Shown here piece by piece: positions 1-5,810 of a stretch of DNA of 5,810 nt (its first letter is position 1; each line of letters begins with the position of its first letter). The notes beneath the pieces were generated by a model, which searched no databases, was not told where the DNA came from, and saw only the letters and a program-made list of their open reading frames with translations. Made by a program: the position numbers and the translations under genes. The stretch is from Parvularculaceae bacterium (GTDB taxonomy: Bacteria > Pseudomonadota > Alphaproteobacteria > Caulobacterales > Parvularculaceae): positions 1 to 5,810 of the forward strand of contig JALWRV010000219.1 of NCBI GenBank assembly GCA_027080545.1. The letters run 5' to 3'.

Positions 1-1282
<1,282 letters not shown>

Positions 1283-1303
1283 GGAAAAGCCTTTGATCTG
1301 GGC

Positions 1304-1397
1304 GCCCCCAAAAGGGGCGGATGGTCTGGGGCCCTAACCGGGCGAGGGGTTAACAGCGGCCCCTTTTGGGCGGGTCGTCCGGTGCCCTGAACGGGGC
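1304..1397. repeat. Ladder of four short GCCC/GGGC hairpins in the mccB leader
   Basis: Four small inverted repeats follow one another: GCCCC-5 nt-GGGGC at 1304-1318 (extended by C/G to 1303-1319), GCCC-5 nt-GGGC at 1331-1343, GCCC-5 nt-GGGC at 1359-1371 and GCCC-6 nt-GGGC at 1384-1397. Their left arms begin 27, 28 and 25 bases apart. They lie between the mccB start codon and the putative operator, so they would fall in the mccB 5' leader RNA if transcription starts near 1430. No U tract follows any of them on the minus strand. The region is GC-rich, so chance is a real alternative. Their function is unknown. Confidence 0.35.
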
Positions 1398-1450
1398 GAG
1401 ATCGGGTGCCCGGAAAGCGCCACCATAGAATAGGGCAAAAATCTTAACAC

Positions 1451-1490
1451 ATTGTTGGACAATCCTACTATCCTATGATAGGATTGTCCA
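1451..1490. promoter_or_regulatory. Putative operator in the mccB/ivd divergent region
   Basis: The arms TGGACAATCCTA (1456-1467) and TAGGATTGTCCA (1479-1490) are perfect 12-bp reverse complements separated by 11 bases. Inside sits a second palindrome, ATCCTA-TGA-TAGGAT (1470-1484). At the left edge, ATTGT-TGG-ACAAT (1451-1463) is a perfect palindrome of the short TTGT-N3-ACAA type common for GntR/FadR-subfamily operators. The right arm ends exactly where the TATAAT box of ivd begins, so a bound protein would block RNA polymerase. The nearest candidate binder is the GntR gene behind ivd (inference). There is no U tract after the repeat on either strand, and it stands upstream of both genes, so it is not a terminator. 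Confidence 0.65.
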
Positions 1491-1496
1491 TATAAT
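1491..1496 (+). promoter_or_regulatory. Probable -10 box of the ivd-gntR operon
   Basis: TATAAT is a perfect sigma-70 type -10 hexamer in an AT-rich stretch, 66 bases before the ivd start codon. The place for a -35 box (about 1468-1473) lies inside the inverted repeat and is a poor match to TTGACA. The promoter may therefore be weak or need an activator, or the operator may double as the contact region. Transcription would begin near 1503. Confidence 0.5.
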
Positions 1497-1547
1497 TTTA
1501 AATCCAAAGGAAATCGGGTCAAAATCAGCCCTTTATCCCCGCCAGCC

Positions 1548-1554
1548 GAGGAGG
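1548..1554 (+). promoter_or_regulatory. Ribosome binding site deciding the ivd start
   Basis: GAGGAGG stands 7 bases before the ATG at 1562, a near-perfect Shine-Dalgarno site that supports this start. A second weaker site, CAGGAG at 1575-1580, stands 5 bases before an in-frame ATG at 1586 (Met9), so initiation eight codons later is also possible. Confidence 0.7.
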
Positions 1555-1561
1555 CCCTGCC

Positions 1562-2734
1562 ATGATCAGCAATTCAGGAGCATTTATGCAGTTCGGGCTC
1601 GACCCCATGATTGAAGAAATGCGCGACATGGTGGCGCGGTTTGTGGCCGATAAAATCGCCCCACGGGCCGCTGAGATTGACGCAAGCAATGAATTCCCGC
1701 GGGATCTCTGGCCGCAGCTTGGGGAATTGGGCCTGTTGGGGATGACGGTGCCGGAACAATATGGTGGCACCGGTCTTGGTTACCTTGCCCATATTGTCGC
1801 CATGGAAGAAATTTCTCGCGGGAGCGCCTCGGTGGGCCTGTCCTATGGGGCGCATTCCAATCTTTGCGTCAATCAAATCTCGCTAAACGGCACAAAGGCG
1901 CAAAAACAAAAATATCTGCCCAAGCTGATCTCGGGAGAGCATGTGGGGGCGCTGGCCATGTCCGAGCCGGGGGCAGGCTCCGATGTGGTCTCTATGAAAA
2001 CCCGCGCCGAGAAAAAAGGCGACCATTATATTCTCAATGGCAATAAGATGTGGATCACCAATGGCCCCGATGCCGAAACACTGGTGGTCTATGCCAAGAC
2101 TGAACCGGAGGCTGGCTCCAAAGGCATCACCGCCTTTTTAATTGAAAAAAACTTCAAAGGGTTTTCCACCGCGCAAAAGCTCGACAAGCTCGGCATGCGC
2201 GGCTCCAACACATGCGAGCTGGTATTTGAAAATTGCGAAGTGCCCGAAGAAAATATTTTGGGCGGGTTAAACCAAGGGGTGCGCGTTCTCATGAGCGGGC
2301 TTGATTATGAGCGCGCGGTTCTCTCCGGCGGGCCGCTGGGCATCATGCAATCAGCCATGGATATGGTCCTGCCCTATATCCACGAGCGCCAGCAATTTGG
2401 TAAACCCATCGGCGCGTTCCAACTGGTGCAAGGCAAAATCGCCGATATGTACACCAGCATGAATGCCTGCAAGGCCTATGTCTATGCGGTGGGGGCGGCC
2501 TGTGATCGCGGTGAAACCACACGCCAAGATGCCGCCGGGTGCATTTTATACGCCGCTGAAAAAGCCACCCAAGTGGCGCTCGATGCGATCCAGCTTTTGG
2601 GCGGCAATGGCTATATCAATGAATATGGCACCGGGCGATTATTGCGTGACGCCAAGCTATATGAGATTGGCGCAGGCACATCGGAAATCCGGCGGATGCT
2701 CATTGGCCGTGAACTGTTTGCGAAAACCCAATGA
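1562..2734 (+). CDS. ivd: Isovaleryl-CoA dehydrogenase
   Basis: This FAD-dependent acyl-CoA dehydrogenase oxidises isovaleryl-CoA to 3-methylcrotonyl-CoA, passing electrons to electron-transfer flavoprotein. It is the third step of leucine breakdown and feeds the carboxylase encoded divergently. The protein has 390 residues, the normal family length. It shows the N-terminal helical domain (about 10-128), the first acyl-CoA dehydrogenase signature AMSEPGAGSDV (132-142) and the C-terminal signature beginning QLLGGNGY (344-351). Two features assign it to isovaleryl-CoA dehydrogenase and not to a straight-chain enzyme. Glu250 lies in GLDYERAVLSGGPLG, where the family keeps its catalytic base. The position of the medium-chain enzyme's catalytic Glu is Ala371 in YEIGAGTSEIRR. 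The start at 1562 has a strong GAGGAGG site. The stop overlaps the next gene's start in ATGA. An inverted repeat directly upstream suggests repression. Confidence 0.95.
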   Translation: MISNSGAFMQFGLDPMIEEMRDMVARFVADKIAPRAAEIDASNEFPRDLWPQLGELGLLGMTVPEQYGGTGLGYLAHIVAMEEISRGSASVGLSYGAHSNLCVNQISLNGTKAQKQKYLPKLISGEHVGALAMSEPGAGSDVVSMKTRAEKKGDHYILNGNKMWITNGPDAETLVVYAKTEPEAGSKGITAFLIEKNFKGFSTAQKLDKLGMRGSNTCELVFENCEVPEENILGGLNQGVRVLMSGLDYERAVLSGGPLGIMQSAMDMVLPYIHERQQFGKPIGAFQLVQGKIADMYTSMNACKAYVYAVGAACDRGETTRQDAAGCILYAAEKATQVALDAIQLLGGNGYINEYGTGRLLRDAKLYEIGAGTSEIRRMLIGRELFAKTQ

Positions 2735-3462
2735 GCGCGCATGTTTTTTCCCCGCTGGCCAAAGAGCCGGCCTATCGACAAATCGCCAAGCGGGTTGAGG
2801 CCGATATTGTCAGTGGGCGGATAAAGCCCGGCGAGGCGCTGCCTACAGAAGAAGCCTTGTCAAAAATGTTTGGGTTGTCGCGCAATACGGTGCGCGAAGG
2901 TTTAAGAGTGCTGGAACTAAGCGGGCTGGTGGAGCGTGGCGCCGCCAAGCGGTTGGTGGTGCGCGCGCCGGATGCGATCAATTTAGCCCGCAACGCAACC
3001 CGGGCCTTGTTACATTCAGGGGTAAGTTTCGCGCAAGTGTTCGAGGCCTTGGCGGTCATCGAGCCGGAGGCCGCAAAAATAGCCGCCACCAAAGCAAGCC
3101 CGCAAATGATTGGCCGGTTGATGGATGTGACCGAGGCTTTGGTCGCCGCTCATGAAGATGATCACGCAGCCATTGTGCGGGCGGCCGAACAATTTTTCGA
3201 GGCCTTGGGCGAGGCCATGGATAATCCGGTCTTGGCGGTGGTGGAATTATCCATCACCGGGCTTATCGGGGCGTCATTGGAGCGGGTGATTTTTGCAACC
3301 CCTCAGGCGCGCGAACGCATCGTGCAAGCCCAGCGAGAGATCACCGAAGCCATCGCCGCCGGAGATGGTGACCGCGCCCATCAATGGATGGCCCGCCATA
3401 TAGAAGACCTGAAACGCGGCTATGAAGTCGCCGGGGTGGATATGGGCTCACGGGTGGGGTGA
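2731..3462 (+). CDS. GntR-family transcriptional regulator, FadR/FCD type, probable leucine-catabolism regulator
   Basis: This 243-residue cytoplasmic DNA-binding protein has an N-terminal GntR winged helix (about 12-78: IVSGRIKPGEALPTEEALSK, then LSRNTVREGLRVLELSGLVER) and an all-helical C-terminal ligand domain (about 95-230). The last helices, with AIAAGDGDRAHQWMARHI (207-224), resemble the FCD family. Aligned by eye, the usual FCD metal ligands are mostly absent: the Asp and His of DxxFH fall on Ala152 and Phe156, the next His on Gln201, and only His223 remains. The domain therefore may not bind metal. The start overlaps the ivd stop by 4 bases and lacks a clear Shine-Dalgarno site, which implies translational coupling. 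From its position it may autoregulate this operon and mccB through the inverted repeat at 1456-1490 (inference). The ligand is unknown; an acyl-CoA intermediate is plausible. Confidence 0.85.
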   Translation: MSAHVFSPLAKEPAYRQIAKRVEADIVSGRIKPGEALPTEEALSKMFGLSRNTVREGLRVLELSGLVERGAAKRLVVRAPDAINLARNATRALLHSGVSFAQVFEALAVIEPEAAKIAATKASPQMIGRLMDVTEALVAAHEDDHAAIVRAAEQFFEALGEAMDNPVLAVVELSITGLIGASLERVIFATPQARERIVQAQREITEAIAAGDGDRAHQWMARHIEDLKRGYEVAGVDMGSRVG

Positions 3463-3485
3463 AAAGCCTTAAAATATAAGGGGAA

Positions 3486-4232
3486 CTAGTTTGTAGCTTC
3501 CTGTGAACTCGGAACTTCACCAAAATAATTTTTCCGGTCAAATCGATAGGTGATAATAATATCACCAACCAACTCATTCACTGAACTTTCGGTGGATGGA
3601 TCAAATTCTGGTGATTGTGCTTCATCATTTGAAATCGGCGATAATTTAGCTTTCCCTTCGAATTTTTCTACCTCCCAGTGACCAAATACATCTTGCATGA
3701 TGATCGACCCTTTTATCCAGATGACTTTCTGGTAAGATACAGGTTTGCGGTCAAGAATTTTTCTAGCTTTGGGGAGACTATAGAACCCAAAAATCTTGAA
3801 AATGCTCGAATTGGGAGGAATGCCGGCAAGAAGCTCTTCGTGAACGCTAAGTAAAGGAGCTACATATGATTGTTCAGGCGATATTTCAAAAGATAGATAA
3901 GCATTTAACATCGGTGATTGACCAAAATTATCTATATCCAATGTGATCGAAATTGCGGGGGGTAAACCAAGGGTGTTGTGACCGACATCTTTAATCCTGA
4001 CTTTTCCGCCTCTTATGGTTGTATAGGCTTTCACTTGTTTTTGCCCAATATCTCGCGTGACATTGACGGACTCTTGAGCAGCTTTGGTGGCCTCCTTGGC
4101 TTCGGCAACCGCCTTTTTAGTTTCTTGATAGGTCAGCCATAAAAGAAGAACACCTACGCCAGTAAGAAAGGTGCCCCACATGGCCCATTTTGCCATTTGC
4201 CTTTGGGCTATAGATCCTGCTCCGCGCGCCAT
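3486..4232 (-). CDS. Membrane-anchored protein of unknown function, C-terminal part of a probably frameshifted gene
   Basis: I do not recognise a function. The 248-residue frame has a transmembrane helix at about 16-34 (WAMWGTFLTGVGVLLLWL), then an Ala/Lys/Glu-rich likely coiled coil (36-66, ending TRDIGQKQVKAY). A probably beta-rich domain (about 68-190) follows, with DNFGQSPM (101-108) and QDVFGHWEVEKF (180-191), and then an acidic, Ser-rich tail. This layout recurs in uncharacterised proteobacterial membrane proteins. The nominal ATG at 4232 is poor: its GGGAGG lies one base away. That sequence reads as GluTrpArg codons of the upstream frame, which overlaps by 25 bases. A single-base shift near 4211 would join both frames into about 312 residues. 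The gene is AT-richer than its neighbours and converges on gntR with a 23-base gap. Met13 is an alternative start if it is an independent gene. Confidence 0.65.
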   Translation of the reverse strand: MARGAGSIAQRQMAKWAMWGTFLTGVGVLLLWLTYQETKKAVAEAKEATKAAQESVNVTRDIGQKQVKAYTTIRGGKVRIKDVGHNTLGLPPAISITLDIDNFGQSPMLNAYLSFEISPEQSYVAPLLSVHEELLAGIPPNSSIFKIFGFYSLPKARKILDRKPVSYQKVIWIKGSIIMQDVFGHWEVEKFEGKAKLSPISNDEAQSPEFDPSTESSVNELVGDIIITYRFDRKNYFGEVPSSQEATN

Positions 4233-4423
4233 TCCTCCCGATCGTCTGCTGGATTAGTGTTTAAACTATCTGCATTTTCACTAAGTGAGCGATTAGGTAT
4301 TGTTGTTTCATATTGTTGGTAAGCGATATGGAAGCCATCTTCGATTGTGCGCTCATTTTTAACCAAACCAAGCATCAGAAATAGAGAAAATATTGATATA
4401 AGGATAATTGTAGGTGGATGCAT
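4208..4423 (-). CDS. Small membrane-anchored ORF, probable N-terminal part of the frameshifted gene
   Basis: This 71-residue frame starts at the ATG at 4423-4421, with a good GGAGGG about 4 bases upstream. It opens with a hydrophobic segment (about 5-20, IILISIFSLFLMLGLV), a signal anchor or membrane helix, followed by a polar Asn/Glu/Asp-rich stretch that ends REEWRAEQDL just before a TAG stop. Reading through with a -1 shift at 4211 continues as IAQRQMAKWAMWG of the downstream frame. The joined EEWRAEQDL-IAQRQMAKWA looks like an uninterrupted helix leading into the second membrane segment. No function is recognised. It could instead be an independent small protein translationally coupled to the downstream gene, or the break could be a sequencing error. 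Confidence 0.5.
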   Translation of the reverse strand: MHPPTIILISIFSLFLMLGLVKNERTIEDGFHIAYQQYETTIPNRSLSENADSLNTNPADDREEWRAEQDL

Positions 4424-4511
4424 TGTCCCTCCACTTCAATTTAAATATGAATACGGCCACAAACCTAAGCCACAGCAACCCGATTCTCTCAATTATGGTA
4501 TCCTTTCCCCC

Positions 4512-4540
4512 TTGACCTTGCCCCCTCCATCGCCTATTTC
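4512..4540 (+). promoter_or_regulatory. Putative promoter of rplU-rpmA
   Basis: TTGACC (4512-4517) and TATTTC (4535-4540) are separated by exactly 17 bases. The -35 matches the consensus at five of six positions. Transcription would start near 4547, giving a leader of about 93 bases before rplU. The promoter lies in the gap between the divergent minus-strand gene and rplU. Confidence 0.5.
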
Positions 4541-4639
4541 CTCACGCTCTTCCTTCAAAAACCCGATGCCAAAAGAAGCCGGGGATGAAAAAGGACCATA
4601 AAAGCCTTTAAAAACAGGCATTTAACAGGAGTCGAGCCT

Positions 4640-5314
4640 ATGTATGCGGTTGTAAAAACCGGTGGCAAGCAATATCGCGTTGCCAAGGATGATGTCATTA
4701 AAGTGGAAAAACTGGCCGGTGAGGCAGGGGATATCGTCACCCTTGACGAGATCTTGATGCTCGCCGATGGCGACAAGGTGACCGTGGGCGCCCCACGGGT
4801 GGATGGGGCCTCGGTGGCCGCTGAAATCCTTGAGCAGGCCCGGGCCAAGAAAATCATCGTTTTCAAAAAGCGCCGTCGGCAGAACTATCGTCGTAAGCGC
4901 GGCCATCGACAACAGCTTACCGTGTTGCGGGTGACCGATATTTTGACCAAGGGCGCAAAACCCAAAGCCGCCAAAAAAGCAGCGCCTAAAAAGGCCGCGC
5001 CAAAGGCTGAAGCCCCGAAAAAAGAGACCACCAAAAAATCAGCTCCCAAGGCAGCGCCAAAAGCGGATTTTGTGGATGATGTTTCGTTCATTTCTGGTGT
5101 TGGTCCTGTTCTCAAGAAGAAGCTTGCAGAATTTGGCGTTTCTTCCCTGAAAGACATTGCGGCCATGAAAAAAGCCGATGTTGAAAAAATGGATGAGGCC
5201 TTGAATTTGCGTGGTCGCGCGGAGCGTGACGAGTGGGTTGAGCAGGCCAAGGAATTAATTGCGGGCAAACCGCCCCGGGCTAAAGTCGATCAAGAAGCGG
5301 CGAAAAAGAAATAG
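4640..5314 (+). CDS. rplU: 50S ribosomal protein L21 with C-terminal Lys/Ala/Pro linker and helix-hairpin-helix domain
   Basis: L21 binds 23S rRNA in the large ribosomal subunit. Residues 1-103 are a complete L21, starting MYAVVKTGGKQYRV and carrying the basic L21 signature at 73-94 (Lys/Arg-rich, then GHRQQLT). Ordinary L21 stops near here at about 100-105 residues, but this protein has 224. Residues 105-142 are a flexible linker of Lys, Ala and Pro repeats (KKAAPKKAAPKAEAPKK). Residues 146-209 form a compact helical domain with FISGVGPVLKKKLAEFGV, a helix-hairpin-helix of the kind that binds nucleic-acid backbones. A basic tail follows. Similar tails are known on some alphaproteobacterial L21 proteins, so this is a lineage trait and not an accidental fusion. 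AGGAG lies 8 bases before the start. The gene is followed 11 bases later by rpmA, the standard pair. Confidence 0.95.
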   Translation: MYAVVKTGGKQYRVAKDDVIKVEKLAGEAGDIVTLDEILMLADGDKVTVGAPRVDGASVAAEILEQARAKKIIVFKKRRRQNYRRKRGHRQQLTVLRVTDILTKGAKPKAAKKAAPKKAAPKAEAPKKETTKKSAPKAAPKADFVDDVSFISGVGPVLKKKLAEFGVSSLKDIAAMKKADVEKMDEALNLRGRAERDEWVEQAKELIAGKPPRAKVDQEAAKKK

Positions 5315-5325
5315 GAGTTTGAACC

Positions 5326-5580
5326 ATGGCACATAAAAAAGCAGGCGGTTCATCGCGTAATGGTCGCGATTCAGCAGGTCGGCGCCTAGGCGTGAAAAAA
5401 TTTGGCGGCGAAGTGGTTGTTCCCGGCAATATTATTATTCGCCAACGGGGCACCAAATATCATCCCGGTAATAATGTCGGCATGGGCAAAGACCATACGA
5501 TTTTCGCCCTGACAGATGGCAAGGTTTCCTTTGCCACCAAGCGCGGCGGCCGCACCTATGTGAGCGTTGACGGGGAATAG
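5326..5580 (+). CDS. rpmA: 50S ribosomal protein L27
   Basis: L27 is an 84-residue large-subunit protein whose N-terminal arm reaches the peptidyl transferase centre and helps place the tRNA ends. The sequence begins MAHKKAGGSSRNGRDS and contains the family signature GNIIIRQRG (34-42) followed by TKYHPGNNVGMGKDHTIFA. The length is normal. There is no N-terminal extension of the cleaved Firmicute type. AGGAG (5313-5317) overlaps the rplU stop codon and stands 8 bases before the ATG, so the two genes are co-transcribed and probably coupled. A strong terminator follows 26 bases after the stop. Confidence 0.97.
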   Translation: MAHKKAGGSSRNGRDSAGRRLGVKKFGGEVVVPGNIIIRQRGTKYHPGNNVGMGKDHTIFALTDGKVSFATKRGGRTYVSVDGE

Positions 5581-5606
5581 TTTTTAAAAGGCAAAAGTCT
5601 TTGAGG

Positions 5607-5636
5607 AAGGAGGGCTTTGGCCCTCCTTTTTGTTTT
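5607..5636 (+). terminator. Rho-independent terminator of rplU-rpmA
   Basis: A perfect 9-bp stem, AAGGAGGGC (5607-5615) with GCCCTCCTT (5620-5628), closes a TTTG loop and is followed by TTTGTTTT (5629-5636). It ends the ribosomal operon and separates it from the acetyltransferase gene. Confidence 0.92.
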
Positions 5637-5665
5637 AGAAAGTGAGAGTTTTATCAAGAAATCAA

Positions 5666-5736
5666 CCTCACCCTGAGCTTGTCGAAGGGTGGGCCTGCCT
5701 GCCTCCCGCGCCCTTCAACTTCGCTTAAGGGTGAGG
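5666..5736. repeat. Palindromic intergenic repeat element (REP/dispersed-repeat type)
   Basis: The outer arms CCTCACCCT (5666-5674) and AGGGTGAGG (5728-5736) are perfect 9-bp reverse complements. Each half holds its own imperfect hairpin: CACCCT-11 nt-AGGGTG (5669-5691), with GAGCTTGTCGA between the arms, and CCCTT-11 nt-AAGGG (5711-5731). The two halves resemble each other in opposite orientation. The core CCCTGAGCTTGTCGAAGGG is a motif I recall as an abundant dispersed intergenic repeat in many proteobacterial genomes. It lies after the rpmA terminator and just before the next gene, a typical site. Copy number cannot be judged from this window. Confidence 0.7.
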
Positions 5737-5759
5737 CGGGGTCGAAAGATAGAAATACC

Positions 5760-5810
5760 ATGCCAGACCTAGAATTCATAAATACAGAACGCTTGGCTCT
5801 GCGCCCGCTG
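5760..5810 (+). CDS. Probable GNAT-family N-acetyltransferase, N-terminal fragment
   Basis: Only 17 codons are present before the window ends. They read MPDLEFINTERLALRPL. The pattern (I/L)xTERLxLRPL is the typical first beta strand of RimJ/RimL-like GNAT acetyltransferases, which move an acetyl group from acetyl-CoA to an amine. A gene of this kind often follows rplU-rpmA and precedes obgE in alphaproteobacteria, which supports the call. The Shine-Dalgarno site is weak. The substrate cannot be predicted. Confidence 0.6.
   Translation, partial: MPDLEFINTERLALRPL

Noticed and set aside
1456..1490. Inverted repeat considered as a terminator or insertion-sequence end
   Set aside because: It lies upstream of two divergent genes, has no U tract, no transposase nearby and no target duplication, so an operator is the better reading.
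1334..1522. 62-codon minus-strand frame across the divergent control region
   Set aside because: It covers the operator and promoter elements and has no convincing ribosome binding site or recognisable features.
3467..3481. CCTTA-5 nt-TAAGG hairpin between gntR and the convergent gene, considered as a terminator
   Set aside because: The stem is only 5 bp, mostly A/T, with no U tract on either strand; too weak to call.
4562..4625. Possible autoregulatory fold in the rplU leader (GCCT...AGGC and CCCG...CGGG pairings)
   Set aside because: The stems are only 4 bp and match no ribosomal leader motif I know; not supported without conservation data.
4885..5268. 127-codon minus-strand frame inside rplU
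   Set aside because: It is an antisense shadow of the Lys/Ala-rich L21 tail; its Phe/Ala/Gly composition mirrors the AAA and GCC codons of the sense strand.

Overview
The window looks like a piece of an alphaproteobacterial chromosome of moderate to high GC. The evidence is the leucine-degradation enzymes closest to the alphaproteobacterial and mitochondrial type, a ribosomal protein L21 with a long Lys/Ala/Pro tail plus helix-hairpin-helix domain, and the order rplU-rpmA-GNAT acetyltransferase. I identified the genes by reading their translations and recalling family motifs. No database search was possible.

Layout: (1) Positions 1-1282, minus strand, hold the N-terminal 427 codons of the carboxyltransferase (beta) subunit of 3-methylcrotonyl-CoA carboxylase; the gene runs off the left edge. 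(2) Positions 1283-1561 are a divergent control region. It contains a ladder of small GC-rich hairpins in the mccB leader, a perfect 12-bp inverted repeat (likely operator) and a TATAAT box. (3) Positions 1562-3462, plus strand, hold isovaleryl-CoA dehydrogenase (ivd), which overlaps by 4 bp a GntR-family regulator with a C-terminal FCD-like domain. (4) Positions 3486-4423, minus strand, are an AT-richer patch with two overlapping open frames. They read as one membrane-anchored protein of unknown function interrupted by a single-base frameshift. (5) Positions 4424-5636 hold a promoter, rplU (L21, extended), rpmA (L27) and a strong intrinsic terminator. (6) Positions 5637-5810 hold a palindromic dispersed-type repeat and the first 17 codons of a GNAT-like acetyltransferase.

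How the parts work together: Ivd converts isovaleryl-CoA to 3-methylcrotonyl-CoA, and the carboxylase then acts on that product, so regions 1-3 form one leucine-catabolic module transcribed outward from a shared intergenic region. The GntR gene, translationally coupled to ivd, is the obvious candidate to bind the inverted repeat, which abuts the ivd -10 box. By eye its ligand domain lacks three of the four usual FCD metal ligands, so it may sense an organic ligand such as an acyl-CoA without a metal centre (inference). The rplU-rpmA unit is unrelated housekeeping.

The most interesting items are the putative GntR operator and regulator pair, the frameshifted membrane protein, the L21 tail domain and the repeat after rpmA. 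I see no CRISPR array, tRNA, rRNA, insertion sequence or defence system, and nothing I would call a wholly new system.
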